Part shown: in pieces, positions 46,354 through 55,778 of the stretch
Layout: every line of letters begins with the position of its first letter
How positions within the stretch are numbered: the first letter of the stretch is position 1
From: Falsiroseomonas ponticola
GTDB taxonomy: Bacteria; Pseudomonadota; Alphaproteobacteria; Acetobacterales; Acetobacteraceae
Direction: 5' to 3'
Assembly (NCBI RefSeq): GCF_016805305.1
Contig: NZ_JAERQN010000003.1
Span: forward strand, 248,001-312,000
Length of the DNA: 64,000 nt
Made by a program: the position numbers and the translations under genes
Notes under the pieces: model-generated
The model's database searches: none
What the model was told of the DNA's origin: nothing
The model's input: the letters and a program-made list of their open reading frames with translations, nothing else

Positions 46354-49026
46354 TCAGGCGACCGGCGCCGGCTGCTCCACCAGCCGGCGCAGCGCATAGG
46401 GCAGGATGCCACCGGCGCGCAGCCACAGCGCCTCCTGCTGCGTATCGGCGCGGCAGACCAGGCTGACCGCCTCCACCCGTCCATCCCCGCGATGGATGCG
46501 CGCGCCGATCCGCCGCCCCGGCGCGAAACCCTCCAGCGGGTCGTCGATGTCGAAGGTCTCGCTCCCGTCCAGCGCCAGCGTCAGCCGCGTGACGCCCGGC
46601 GGGAATTGCAGCGGCACCACGCCCATGCCGACCAGGTTGGAGCGGTGGATGCGCTCGAAATCCTCCGCGATCACGGCGCGCACGCCGAGCAGCCGCGTGC
46701 CCTTCGCCGCCCAGTCGCGCGACGATCCGTTGCCATAGGCGGTGCCGGCCACCACCACCAGCGGCACGCCCTCGGCCCGGTAGCGCTCCGCCGCCTCGAA
46801 CACCGTCGTCACCTCGCCGCCCGGCATGTGGCGGGTGAAGCCGCCCTCGCGCCCCGGCGCCATGGCGTTGCGCAGGCGGGTATTGGCGAAGGTGCCGCGG
46901 ATCATCACCTCATGGTTCGCGCGGCGGTCGATATAGGTGCCGAAGTCGCGCGGGGAGAGGCCGCGCGCCGCCAGGTATTCCCCCGCCGGCGTCCCGGCCG
47001 GGATGGTCCCGCCCGGGGAGATGTGGTCCGTCGTCACCGCATCGCCCAGGATCAGCAGCGGCCGCGCGCCCCGGATCGCGCCCGCGGGCGTGCCGAGGCC
47101 GGGCTCCAGGAAGGGCGGCGGCAGGATGGAAAGGCTGTCCGCCCGCCAGTCGAGCCGCGCGCCCTCGGCCACCGGCAGCGCCGCCCATTCCGGCCCGCCA
47201 TCGGCCATGCCGCCATAGACCGCGTGGAACAGCCCTTCATCCAGGTTACGCGCCATGGTCGCGTGGATCTCCGCATCGCCCGGCCAGAGTTCCGCCAGCA
47301 TCACCGGCCGGCCCTGCTCATCCAGCCCGAGCGGTTCCCGCGCCAGGTCATGCAGCACCGTCCCCGCGATGGCATAGGCCACGACCAGCGGCGGGGAGGC
47401 GAGGTAGGTGCCGCCGACCTGCGCGTTCAGCCGCCCCTCGAAGTTCCGGTTGGTGGAGATGACGCCAAGCGCCACCAGCCCGTCCCGCGCGATCGCGGCC
47501 GAGGTTTCCGGCAGCAGCGGGCCGGCGCCGCTGCCGCAGGTCATGCAGCCATAGCCGATGACGTGGAAGCCCGTGGCCGCGAGCGGCGCCAGCAGCCCCG
47601 CCTTCTCCAGCATCGCCGTGACCACGCGCGATCCCGGCGACATCGATGCCTTCACCCAGGGCCGCGCCGCCAGCCCCCGCGCCGCCGCGTTGCGCGCCAG
47701 CAGCCCCGCCGCGATGACCTGGTGCGGGTTGGCGGTATTGGTGCAGGACGCGATGGCGGCGATGGCGATGTCGCCATGCCGCAGCGCCCGGTCGCCCCGC
47801 CCGGGCGGCGGCGCCACCGCGGCCGTGCCCGCGAAGGCGCGGTGGAAGCTGGCCGGCACGGCGGAAAGCGGCACGCGGTCCTCCGGCCGGCTCGGCCCGG
47901 CGAGGGAGGGCTCCACCGCGCCCAGGTCGAAATCCACGCTGCGGGCGTAATGCGGCGCCGCCGCCCCCGGCTCCCGCCACAGCCCCTGGGCGCGGGCATA
48001 GGCTTCCACCCGCGCCACCTGCGCCGGCGCGCGGCCGGTGCCGGCGAGGTAGCGGATCGCCTCCGCTTCCAGCGGGAAGAAGCCCATGGTGGCCCCGTAT
48101 TCCGCCGCCATGTTCGCCAGCGTCGCGCGGTCCGGCAGCGTCAGGGCGTCGATCCCCGGGCCGTGGAACTCCACCACCGCGCCCACCACCCCCGCGCGCC
48201 GCAGCGCCTGCGTCAGCGTCAGCACGACATCCGTCACCAGCACGCCCGGCCCCGGGCGCCCCAGCAGCCGGCAGCCCACCACCGCCGGCACGGGCAGGGA
48301 GACGGGCTGGCCCAGCAGCGCCGTCATCGCCTCGATCCCGCCCACGCCCCAGCCGAAGATGCCGAGCGCGTTGATCATCGGCGTGTGGCTGTCCGTCCCC
48401 ACCAGCGAATCCGGGAAGAGGATCCGCCTTCCGTCGCGCATCCCCGTCACCACCCCGGTCGCCAGGTGTTCGAGGTTGACGTGATGCACGATGCCGTTGC
48501 CCGGCGGCACCACGCGGAGATTCGCGACTTGCGCCATGGCCCAGCGCACCACCGCGTAGCGTTCCCGGTTGCGCGCCATCTCCTGCCGCAGATTGGCGGC
48601 GAAGGCATCGGCGGATCCGGTGAATTCCGCCGTCACCGAATGGTCCAGCACCAGCTCCACCGGGATGCCGGGATTGGCGAGGCGCGGGTCGAGCCCCCGC
48701 GCCGCCAGCGCATCGCGCAGCATCGCCAGGTCGATCAGCAGCGGCACGCCGGAACTGTCGGGCATCAGCACGCGGGCGGGGTGGAAGGCCACTTCCTCCA
48801 GCGCCGGGTTCGGCGCCGGCCAGCGGGCCAGCGCCTCCACCTGCGCAGGCGGGATCACCAGCCCGTCCTCGTTCCGCAGGATGTTCTCCAGCAGCACCCG
48901 CAGCGCGAAGGGATGGCGGGAGAGATCGACGCCAAGCGCCTCGCCAAGCGCGGGCAGGCTCGCATAGTCGAAGCCTTCCCCGCCGACCGTGAGGGTCCGC
49001 CAGGCGCCGAAGCTGTCGCGTGCCAT
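46354..49026 (-). CDS. acnA: Aconitate hydratase paralogue (AcnA family)
   Basis: 890 residues, full length for AcnA. Iron-sulfur cysteines are C428 (IASCTNTANP), C494 and C497 (GYGCMTCGSGAGPL). Substrate-loop blocks are LVGTDSHTPMINALGIFGWGVGG and the C-terminal GNGSSRDWAAKGTRLLGV. Two normally strict motifs differ: CMTCIGNSGPL is CMTCGSGAGPL here, and the usual SLAPGS is SMSPGS. It therefore looks like a specialised paralogue rather than the housekeeping enzyme. It is third in a unit with a Bug receptor and an alpha/beta hydrolase. Confidence 0.88.
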   Translation of the reverse strand: MARDSFGAWRTLTVGGEGFDYASLPALGEALGVDLSRHPFALRVLLENILRNEDGLVIPPAQVEALARWPAPNPALEEVAFHPARVLMPDSSGVPLLIDLAMLRDALAARGLDPRLANPGIPVELVLDHSVTAEFTGSADAFAANLRQEMARNRERYAVVRWAMAQVANLRVVPPGNGIVHHVNLEHLATGVVTGMRDGRRILFPDSLVGTDSHTPMINALGIFGWGVGGIEAMTALLGQPVSLPVPAVVGCRLLGRPGPGVLVTDVVLTLTQALRRAGVVGAVVEFHGPGIDALTLPDRATLANMAAEYGATMGFFPLEAEAIRYLAGTGRAPAQVARVEAYARAQGLWREPGAAAPHYARSVDFDLGAVEPSLAGPSRPEDRVPLSAVPASFHRAFAGTAAVAPPPGRGDRALRHGDIAIAAIASCTNTANPHQVIAAGLLARNAAARGLAARPWVKASMSPGSRVVTAMLEKAGLLAPLAATGFHVIGYGCMTCGSGAGPLLPETSAAIARDGLVALGVISTNRNFEGRLNAQVGGTYLASPPLVVAYAIAGTVLHDLAREPLGLDEQGRPVMLAELWPGDAEIHATMARNLDEGLFHAVYGGMADGGPEWAALPVAEGARLDWRADSLSILPPPFLEPGLGTPAGAIRGARPLLILGDAVTTDHISPGGTIPAGTPAGEYLAARGLSPRDFGTYIDRRANHEVMIRGTFANTRLRNAMAPGREGGFTRHMPGGEVTTVFEAAERYRAEGVPLVVVAGTAYGNGSSRDWAAKGTRLLGVRAVIAEDFERIHRSNLVGMGVVPLQFPPGVTRLTLALDGSETFDIDDPLEGFAPGRRIGARIHRGDGRVEAVSLVCRADTQQEALWLRAGGILPYALRRLVEQPAPVA

Positions 49027-49047
49027 CGGATCAGTCCTCCGCGCCGG

Positions 49048-49869
49048 TCATGCCGTGCCCCACGCCGCCGCATGGGCGCGGTACCAGGCGAGCAGCGGCG
49101 CCGCGCCCGCCTCCGCCCAGGGGCCCGCCATCAGGCAATGCGGCGCCTCCGGCAGCAGCGCATGCCCGCCGCCGAGGAAGCGCGCGATGGCCTCGTCCTG
49201 CCCGGCCGGGTGGCGTTCCGCATCGTCCCGCCCGGCCTCCACCACGAGCGACGGGATGGCGGCGAAGCGCGCCGGGTCGATCGCGATGCGCAGCGCGTAG
49301 CGGTCGTTCAGCACCCGCGGCGATTCCGGCGACAGCGCCGCGAGGTAGTCCGCCACGCCCGCCGGCCGCGCGCCGCCGAACCAGCGGGCCACGGCCACCT
49401 CCTCCCGCGGCGGGGGGACCATGGCGCCCTCCGCCACCAGCGGCACCGCCGCCGCGCCGGGCAGGTTGCCGGGCGGGGAGGGGGCGATGAGGAGCAGCCC
49501 CGCCACGTCCCGGATCAGCGCCGCCGCCCGCATCGCCACCAGCGCGCCCAGGCTGTGGCCCAGCAGCACCACGCGGCCCCCCAGCGCCGCGGCGGCCTCC
49601 GCCGCATCCGCCGCGTATTCCTCCACCCCGGCGGCGGGATCGGCCCCATCCTCCAGCGTGCCCTTGCCGCGCAGCTCCAGCGCCGCGGCCGGGATGCCGG
49701 CGGCGCTCAGGATGGACAGCCAGGGCGCGAAGCACCAGGCGCCGTGATAGCCGCCGGGGATGCAGAGGATGGGCACGCCCGCCCCCGGCCCCGCGAAGAC
49801 CGCGCCGCGGGACAGCGCGATGCGGCGCGTGCCCGGCGGAACCCGGCCGGGCGGCGGCGCCAGGTTCAC
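49048..49869 (-). CDS. Alpha/beta hydrolase
   Basis: 273 residues from the GTG at 49869, which overlaps the stop of the Bug gene as GTGA; an ATG at 49908 is possible but lies inside the Bug gene. The nucleophile elbow is LLGHSLGALVAM (Ser in GHSLG). The oxyanion region is PILCIPGGYHGAWCFAPW and the late DEAIARFLGGGHALLPEAPH carries the catalytic His. It is probably cytosolic and acts on an ester, lactone or thioester. It lies between the Bug and aconitase genes, 21 bp before the latter. Confidence 0.87.
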   Translation of the reverse strand: MNLAPPPGRVPPGTRRIALSRGAVFAGPGAGVPILCIPGGYHGAWCFAPWLSILSAAGIPAAALELRGKGTLEDGADPAAGVEEYAADAAEAAAALGGRVVLLGHSLGALVAMRAAALIRDVAGLLLIAPSPPGNLPGAAAVPLVAEGAMVPPPREEVAVARWFGGARPAGVADYLAALSPESPRVLNDRYALRIAIDPARFAAIPSLVVEAGRDDAERHPAGQDEAIARFLGGGHALLPEAPHCLMAGPWAEAGAAPLLAWYRAHAAAWGTA

Positions 49870-50843
49870 TCCGGCTGGATCCCGGCGATCCGCACCCAGT
49901 CCCGCCACCGCTCCCGGTCCGCCACCAGGAAGCGGTCCATCTCCGCCGCGGGCAGGAAGCCCGGGGTCAGGCCCTGGCGCACCAGCGCGGCGGAAACCGC
50001 CGGGTCCGCCACCGCGTCGCGCAGCAGCGTGCCCATCCGGTCCAGGATCGGGCGCGGCGTGCCGGCCGGCGCCGTCAGGCCGAACCAGCCCTCCACCACG
50101 AAGCCCGGGATGCTCTCCGCCACCGTCGGCAGGTCCGGGTTCTGCACGGTGCGGCGCGCGGCGGAGACGGCGATGGGCACCACGCGGCCGGATTGCAGCG
50201 CCGGCGCCGCCGACAGCGCATCGAGGAAGGCGAACTGGATCTGCCCGCTGATCAGGTCCGGCACGATCTGCGTGATGTTGCGGTAGGACGCGCCCGTCAC
50301 GTCGATCTCCGCCCGCGCCTTCAGCAGCGCCGCCGGCACCTGGGAGGAGGAGGAGTAGTAGCCGTAGAAGACCCGCCCCGGATTGGCCTTCGCATGCGCC
50401 ACCAGCGCGGGGATGGAATTCACCGGCCCCTCCGCCGGCACCACGGCGATGGTGGGGTAGGTGCCCAGCAGCCCGACATGCGCGTAGTCCCGCACCGGGT
50501 CATAGGGCAGGCGGCGGAACAGGAATTCGTTCGCCGCATGGGTGGAGTTGGTGGAGATCAGGAAGGTGTAGCCATCCGGCGCCGCCTGCTTCGCGGCTTC
50601 CGTGCCGATCACGCCGCCGGCGCCGGCGCGGTTGTCCACCACCACGGGCTGGCGCAGATGCGGCTCCAGGAACCGGCCCAGCGTGCGGCCGATGAAATCC
50701 GCGGCACCCCCGGCGGCGGAGGGGATGATGAGCCGCACGGGCCGGTTCGGCCATTCCGCCTGCGCCCGCGCCGCGCGGGGCAGCAGCGGCGTGGCGGCCA
50801 GGGCGCCCAGCATGGCACGGCGCCTCATCCCCTTGGGCGTCAT
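49866..50843 (-). CDS. Bug/TctC-family tripartite tricarboxylate receptor
   Basis: 325 residues from ATG 50843. A signal peptide (MRRRAMLGALAATPLLPRAARAQ) is followed by VRLIIPSAAGGAADFIGRTL and VVVDNRAGAGGVIGTEAAKQAAPDG. It is the first gene of a three-gene operon (Bug, hydrolase, aconitase paralogue). The context points to a tricarboxylate or its ester as the ligand, but that is inference. Confidence 0.93.
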   Translation of the reverse strand: MTPKGMRRRAMLGALAATPLLPRAARAQAEWPNRPVRLIIPSAAGGAADFIGRTLGRFLEPHLRQPVVVDNRAGAGGVIGTEAAKQAAPDGYTFLISTNSTHAANEFLFRRLPYDPVRDYAHVGLLGTYPTIAVVPAEGPVNSIPALVAHAKANPGRVFYGYYSSSSQVPAALLKARAEIDVTGASYRNITQIVPDLISGQIQFAFLDALSAAPALQSGRVVPIAVSAARRTVQNPDLPTVAESIPGFVVEGWFGLTAPAGTPRPILDRMGTLLRDAVADPAVSAALVRQGLTPGFLPAAEMDRFLVADRERWRDWVRIAGIQPE

Positions 50844-51103
50844 CGATATCCTCCCGATTCCCGATCCGCGCCCCGGTCCGGGGCGGCGCTGGGGGGAGCA
50901 TTCCCGAAGTGGCGGCGGATTGCACGGGGGGTCCTGCCCGCTTCCCGGCCCGCCCCGGGCCCGCGCGCCAGAAAAAAGGCCGGGCCGCGATGCTGCCATC
51001 GCGACCCGGCCCTGCATGCCAGGCCCCCCGCGGGCCCCTGCCGCCGCGCGTCACGCGGCCGGCGGCAGGCGCCCCGTGGGGCTGGTCCGAGGGGAGGAGC
51101 CCC

Positions 51104-52543
51104 TCAGACCGAGTAGTACATCTCGAACTCGACGGGGTGCGGCGTGTGCTCGAACTTGTACACGTCGCCCCACTTCAGCTCGATGTAGGACTCGATCTGG
51201 TCCTTGGTGAACACGTCGCCGGCCAGCAGGAACTCGTGGTCGGCGGCGAGCGCACCCAGCGCCTCGCGCAGCGAACCGCACACCGTCGGGATGCCCTTCA
51301 GCTCCTCCGGCGGCAGGTCGTACAGGTCCTTGTCCATCGCCTCGCCCGGATGGATCTTGTTCTTGATGCCATCGAGGCCGGCCATCAGCATGGCGGCGAA
51401 GGCCAGGTACGGGTTCGCACCCGGATCCGGGAAGCGGACCTCGACGCGCTTCGCCTTCGGGCTCGTCGCGTAGGGGATGCGGCAGGAGGCGGAGCGGTTG
51501 CGGGCCGAATAGGCCAGCAGCACGGGGGCCTCGAAGCCCGGGATCAGGCGCTTGTAGGAGTTGGTCAGCGGGTTCGTGAAGGCGTTCAGCGCCTTCGCGT
51601 GCTTGATGATGCCGCCGATGTAGTACAGCGCCGTCTCGGACAGGTCGGCATAGCCGTTGCCCGCGAACACCGGCTTGCCGGCCTTCCAGATGGACTGGTG
51701 GACGTGCATGCCGCTGCCGTTGTCGCCGTAGATCGGCTTCGGCATGAAGGTCGCGGTCTTGCCGTAGCTGTGCGCCACGTTGTGCACGCAGTACTTGTAG
51801 ATCTGCATGAAGTCGGCCTGCTGGACCAGCGGCCCGAACTTCGTGCCCAGCTCATGCTGGGACTGCGCGACCTCGTGGTGGTGCTTCTCGATCGGCAGGC
51901 CCATCTCGCCCATCGTGGAGAGCATCTCGGCGCGCAGGTCGGTCTCGCTGTCCACCGGCGGAACCGGGAAGTAGCCACCCTTGACGACCGGGCGATGGCC
52001 CATGTTGCCTTCCGGGTAGTCCTTCATGTTCGCGCCGGGGCCCTCGATGGACTCCAGCATGTAGTGGCCGAAATTGCCGCCCGTGCCGAACTTCACGCTG
52101 TCGAACACGAAGAACTCGGCTTCCGGGCCGAAGAAGGCGGTGTCGCCGATCCCCGTGGACTTCAGGTAGGCCTCGGCCCGCTTCGCGGTGGAGCGCGGGT
52201 CGCGGGAATACATCTGGCCCGTGGACGGCTCCACGATGTCGCAGAACAGGATCATCTGCGGCTTGGCCGCGAAGGGATCCATGACGGCGGTGGAGGCGTC
52301 CGGCATCAGGATCATGTCGGACTCGTTGATCGCCTTCCAGCCGGCGATGGAGGAGCCATCGAACATGATGCCGTCCGTGAACACGTCCTCATCGATCGTG
52401 GAGACGTGCTGCGCGGTGTGCTGCCACTTGCCGCGGGGATCCGTGAAGCGGAAGTCCACGTATTCGACGCTGTGCTCCTTGATCATCTCCATGACCTTGG
52501 AGACGGCGGCATTCGTGCCCCCGGCTGCCGGCTTCTTCGCCAT
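51104..52543 (-). CDS. glnA: Glutamine synthetase, type I
   Basis: 479 residues from ATG 52543 (a TTG codon at 52570 is an alternative). It joins ammonia to glutamate with ATP. Blocks include [22 protein letters not shown], and the active-site [12 protein letters not shown]. The adenylylation site is Y408 in [12 protein letters not shown], so activity is probably controlled by GlnE. It follows glnB by about 225 bp in the same direction, and that gap shows no clear separate promoter. Confidence 0.98.
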   Translation of the reverse strand: MAKKPAAGGTNAAVSKVMEMIKEHSVEYVDFRFTDPRGKWQHTAQHVSTIDEDVFTDGIMFDGSSIAGWKAINESDMILMPDASTAVMDPFAAKPQMILFCDIVEPSTGQMYSRDPRSTAKRAEAYLKSTGIGDTAFFGPEAEFFVFDSVKFGTGGNFGHYMLESIEGPGANMKDYPEGNMGHRPVVKGGYFPVPPVDSETDLRAEMLSTMGEMGLPIEKHHHEVAQSQHELGTKFGPLVQQADFMQIYKYCVHNVAHSYGKTATFMPKPIYGDNGSGMHVHQSIWKAGKPVFAGNGYADLSETALYYIGGIIKHAKALNAFTNPLTNSYKRLIPGFEAPVLLAYSARNRSASCRIPYATSPKAKRVEVRFPDPGANPYLAFAAMLMAGLDGIKNKIHPGEAMDKDLYDLPPEELKGIPTVCGSLREALGALAADHEFLLAGDVFTKDQIESYIELKWGDVYKFEHTPHPVEFEMYYSV

Positions 52544-52768
52544 CGTGTGCGGTCCTGTTTCCGTGCTCAACCCCGGTCCCTGTGCCGCGCGGCGTTACCG
52601 GTCCCCGCCGCGCGCCCGGATGCTGCCGTCGCTCCCGGTGGGAGCAGTCCGGCGACCCGGCCAGCCTTCCCCGGCATCGCTGCCGGTCCGGCCCGTCTCC
52701 TCCCGCCCCGCATCCTGCGGGCCGGGCGAAATCCCCCCGGTCCGCCTGCGGCGGGCCGGATCAAAGCG

Positions 52769-53215
<447 letters not shown>

Positions 53216-53242
53216 TCAGCAGGCGCCCCTGCTTCGCGTCGT

Positions 53243-53261
53243 TTTGCATGGCCCGTGCCAA
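53243..53261 (-). promoter_or_regulatory. Sigma54 (RpoN) promoter of glnB-glnA
   Basis: On the minus strand TTGGCACGGGCCATGCAAA gives -24 GG and -12 GC with exactly 10 bp between them, near the consensus TTGGCACG-N4-TTGCW (one mismatch). It is about 135 bp upstream of the glnB start. The position fits nitrogen-limitation control of glnB-glnA by NtrC. Confidence 0.8.
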
Positions 53262-53319
53262 GCCGGCAACGCCACACGCCGCGGATTCTCGGGGGGGTAG
53301 GAGAAAAACCGCCCCTGTG

Positions 53320-53336
53320 TTGTGCAATCAGCACAA
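53320..53336. promoter_or_regulatory. Perfect 17-bp dyad upstream of the sigma54 promoter
   Basis: TTGTGC-AATCA-GCACAA, about 60 bp upstream of the sigma54 site and thus in enhancer position. The arms are in the order GTGC...GCAC, the reverse of the classical NtrC GCAC...GTGC box, so the binder is uncertain. This gap (53108-53455) also contains the leader of the divergent aminotransferase gene; nothing more is seen in it. Confidence 0.5.
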
Positions 53337-53455
53337 AAAACGGGCTTTCGCGCGTCGCGACATTGCGCCCCCGGCCCACCCCTCCCATCATCCCTCGCCG
53401 AACCCCCAACCCGTGCTATGCGGACCCCACCCCGCGATCCCCCCGAGGCCCCGAC

Positions 53456-54649
53456 GTGAAGCCCCAGAACGACCTGCTCTCCGCCACCGGCACCACCATC
53501 TTCACGGTGATGTCCGCCCTGGCCAACGAACACGGCGCCATCAACCTCGGCCAGGGCTTCCCGGACTATGACGGGCCCGCGGATGTCATCCACGCCGCCG
53601 CCGCGGCCCTCCTCGACGGCCGCAACCAGTACCCGCCCATGACCGGCGCGCCCGAGCTCCGCCAGGCCGTCGCCGCCGCCAACAAGCGCTTCTACGGGAT
53701 CGAGGTGGACCCCAACGCCGAGGTCGTCGTCACCTCCGGCGCGACGGAGGCCATCACCGCCTGCCTCATGGCCGTGCTCAACCCCGGCGATGAATGCGTG
53801 CTGATCGAGCCGCTCTACGACACCTACCTGCCGGTGGTGAAGCTGCTGGGCGCGATCCCCCGACTGGTGCGCCTGACGCCGCCCAAGTGGGAACTGCCCC
53901 GCGCCGAACTCGCCGCCGCCTTCGGCCCGAAGACCAAGGCCATCCTGCTCAACACGCCGATGAACCCGACGTCGAAGGTGTTCACCGCGGCCGAGCTCGC
54001 CTTCATCGCGGACCTGGTCCAGAAGCACGATTGCTACGCGGTGTGCGACGAGGTCTATGAACACCTGACCTTCGATGGCTGGAAGCACATCCCGCTGATG
54101 ACGCTGCCGGGCATGCGGGAACGCTGCATGCGCGTCGGCTCCGCCGGCAAGACCTTCAGCCTGACGGGCTGGAAGATCGGCTACGTCACCTGCGACCGCT
54201 CGCTCGCCCCCAATGTCGCGAAGGCGCACCAGAACCTGACCTTCACGACGCCGCCCAATCTGCAGCGTGGCGTGGCCGTCGGCCTGGCCAAGGACGATGC
54301 ATATTTCGAGGGCCTCTCGAGCAGCCTCCAGGCCAAGCGGGACCGGCTGGCGACGGGCCTGGCGCGGCTCGGCTTCGGCGTGCTGCCGACCCAGGGCAGC
54401 TACTTCATCACCACGGACTTCCGGCCGCTGGGCTTCAACGGCGACGACGTCGCCTTCTGCCGGGCCCTGACGGTGGAGGCGAAGGTCACGGCCATCCCCG
54501 TCACGGCCTTCTACGCCAGCGCGGATGCCCCCAACCACTACGCCCGCTTCGCCTTCTGCAAGGGCGATGCGGTGCTGGATGCGGCGCTGGCGCGGATGGA
54601 AGGCTGGATCGCCTCCCGCGCCGGCGGACTGCGCGCCGCGGCGGGCTGA
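53456..54649 (+). CDS. PLP-dependent aminotransferase, class I/II (methionine/kynurenine-aminotransferase-like)
   Basis: 397 residues from GTG 53456; no good ATG start exists in this frame. The fold-type I motif is NTPMNPTSKV, and the PLP lysine is in SAGKTFSLTGWKIGY. The N-terminal FTVMSALANEHGAINLGQGFPDYD is typical of the YbdL/CCBL group, which transaminates methionine or aromatic amino acids. It is divergent from glnB. Its last codons and stop lie in the first unit of a 26-bp tandem repeat. Confidence 0.92.
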   Translation: MKPQNDLLSATGTTIFTVMSALANEHGAINLGQGFPDYDGPADVIHAAAAALLDGRNQYPPMTGAPELRQAVAAANKRFYGIEVDPNAEVVVTSGATEAITACLMAVLNPGDECVLIEPLYDTYLPVVKLLGAIPRLVRLTPPKWELPRAELAAAFGPKTKAILLNTPMNPTSKVFTAAELAFIADLVQKHDCYAVCDEVYEHLTFDGWKHIPLMTLPGMRERCMRVGSAGKTFSLTGWKIGYVTCDRSLAPNVAKAHQNLTFTTPPNLQRGVAVGLAKDDAYFEGLSSSLQAKRDRLATGLARLGFGVLPTQGSYFITTDFRPLGFNGDDVAFCRALTVEAKVTAIPVTAFYASADAPNHYARFAFCKGDAVLDAALARMEGWIASRAGGLRAAAG

Positions 54650-54753
54650 CCACCCTGCGGGTGGCAGCGGGCTGACCACCGCGCGGGTGGCAGCGGGCTG
54701 ACCACCCCGCGGGTGGCAGCGGGCTGACCACCCTGCGCGCGGCAGCGGGCTGA
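54641..54753. repeat. 26-bp tandem hairpin repeat carrying a stop codon
   Basis: Four tandem 26-bp copies (54641-54666, 54667-54692, 54693-54718, 54719-54744), plus the first 9 bases of a fifth. Each unit starts GCGGGCTGACCACC and holds a small hairpin of the type CCACC-CTGC-GGGTGG (degraded in unit 4). The stop codon of the aminotransferase lies inside unit 1, so the array copies the gene's end. Confidence 0.85.
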
Positions 54754-54772
54754 GGGGCCCCGGGCCCCCCTG

Positions 54773-54801
54773 TTGACGCAAAGGCCCCCTCGGCCTTATC
54801 T
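54773..54801 (+). promoter_or_regulatory. Promoter of tRNA-His
   Basis: TTGACG (54773-54778), 17 bp, TTATCT (54796-54801); the tRNA starts 36 bp downstream. The spacer holds a small hairpin AAGGCC/GGCCTT. Confidence 0.6.
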
Positions 54802-54836
54802 CCCGCCGCCCGGGCACCACCCCGGGCAAGGCGTGT

Positions 54837-54913
54837 GGCGGTCGTAGCTCAGCTGGTAGAGCGCCAGGTTGTGGTCTTGGATGTCGCGGGTTCGAGCCCC
54901 GTCGATCGCCCCA
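54837..54913 (+). tRNA. tRNA-His (anticodon GTG)
   Basis: Full cloverleaf. The D-arm begins TAGCTC; the anticodon stem is CCAGG/CTTGG with loop TTGTGGT, giving anticodon GTG at 54871-54873; the T-arm is around GGTTCGAGCC. A G at 54837 sits before the first acceptor base and faces C73, the extra G-1 identity base of tRNA-His. CCA is encoded (54911-54913). Confidence 0.95.
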
Positions 54914-54974
54914 CTCGCCCTCTCCCCCCTCGGGGGGTAGCCTCCCCCCGAACCACTCAGGGGGAACACCGGAC

Positions 54975-55760
54975 ATGCAGATCAGGCTCGATGGGCGCGT
55001 CGCGCTCATCACCGGCGGCTCGAAGGGCCTCGGCCTCGCCATCGCCACCCATTTCGTCGAATCGGGCGCCTCCGTCGCGCTGGTCGCGCGCGGAGAGGAA
55101 GCCCTGGCAACCGCCAGGGCCGGCATACTCGCAAAATTCCAGGGCGCGCGCGTCGCCGCCATCGCCGCCGATGTCGGCACGGCGGAAGGCTGCGCCCGCG
55201 CCGCCGCCACGGCCGCGGCCGAACTCGGCCCCATCGACATCCTGGTGAACAATGCCGGCACCAGCCAGCGCGGCGCCTTCATGAGTGTGGACGACGCGCT
55301 CTGGCAGGCGGATCTCGACCTCAAGCTCTTCGCCGCCATCCGCCTCACGCGCGCGGTCTGGCCGGGCATGCAGGAACGCCGCTGGGGCCGCATCATCAAC
55401 GTGCTGAACACCGGCGCCAAGGCGCCGCCGGCGCAGGGTGCGCCCACCACCGTCTCCCGCGCCGCGGGCATGGCGCTGACCAAGGTGCTTGCGGGGGAAG
55501 GCGCGCCCCACAACATCCTGGTCAATGGCATGCTGGTCGGCATCATCGAGAGCGATCAATGGGTCCGCCGCCACGCGGCCGACCCGCGCGGCATTTCCTG
55601 GGAAGACTGGAAGGCCGAGCAGGGCCGCGGCGTGCCGCTGGGCCGCATCGGCAAGGCCGAGGAATTCGCCGCGCTGGCCACCTTCCTGGCCAGCGAGAAT
55701 GCCGGCTACATCACCGGCACCGCGATCAACGTCGATGGCGGGCGCAGCCCCGTCGTCTGA
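54975..55760 (+). CDS. SDR-family protein with degenerate catalytic motif
   Basis: 261 residues. The cofactor motif TGGSKGLGLA, NNAGTSQRG and the C-terminal ITGTAINVDGG are classical SDR. The catalytic part is not: where YxxxK should be, the sequence reads PTTVSRAAGMALTK, giving Thr for Tyr and Arg for Lys, and the Ser position reads NVLNTGAK. The protein may bind NAD(P) without the usual chemistry, or use other residues. It lies 60 bp after tRNA-His. Confidence 0.88.
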   Translation: MQIRLDGRVALITGGSKGLGLAIATHFVESGASVALVARGEEALATARAGILAKFQGARVAAIAADVGTAEGCARAAATAAAELGPIDILVNNAGTSQRGAFMSVDDALWQADLDLKLFAAIRLTRAVWPGMQERRWGRIINVLNTGAKAPPAQGAPTTVSRAAGMALTKVLAGEGAPHNILVNGMLVGIIESDQWVRRHAADPRGISWEDWKAEQGRGVPLGRIGKAEEFAALATFLASENAGYITGTAINVDGGRSPVV

Positions 55761-55778
55761 ACCAGGCGCCCGCCCGGG

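Noticed and set aside
45382-50286. A plus-strand open frame of about 1,600 codons over the AI-2E to Bug genes
   Set aside because: Antisense to well-supported genes and low in hydrophobic structure, so a shadow frame.
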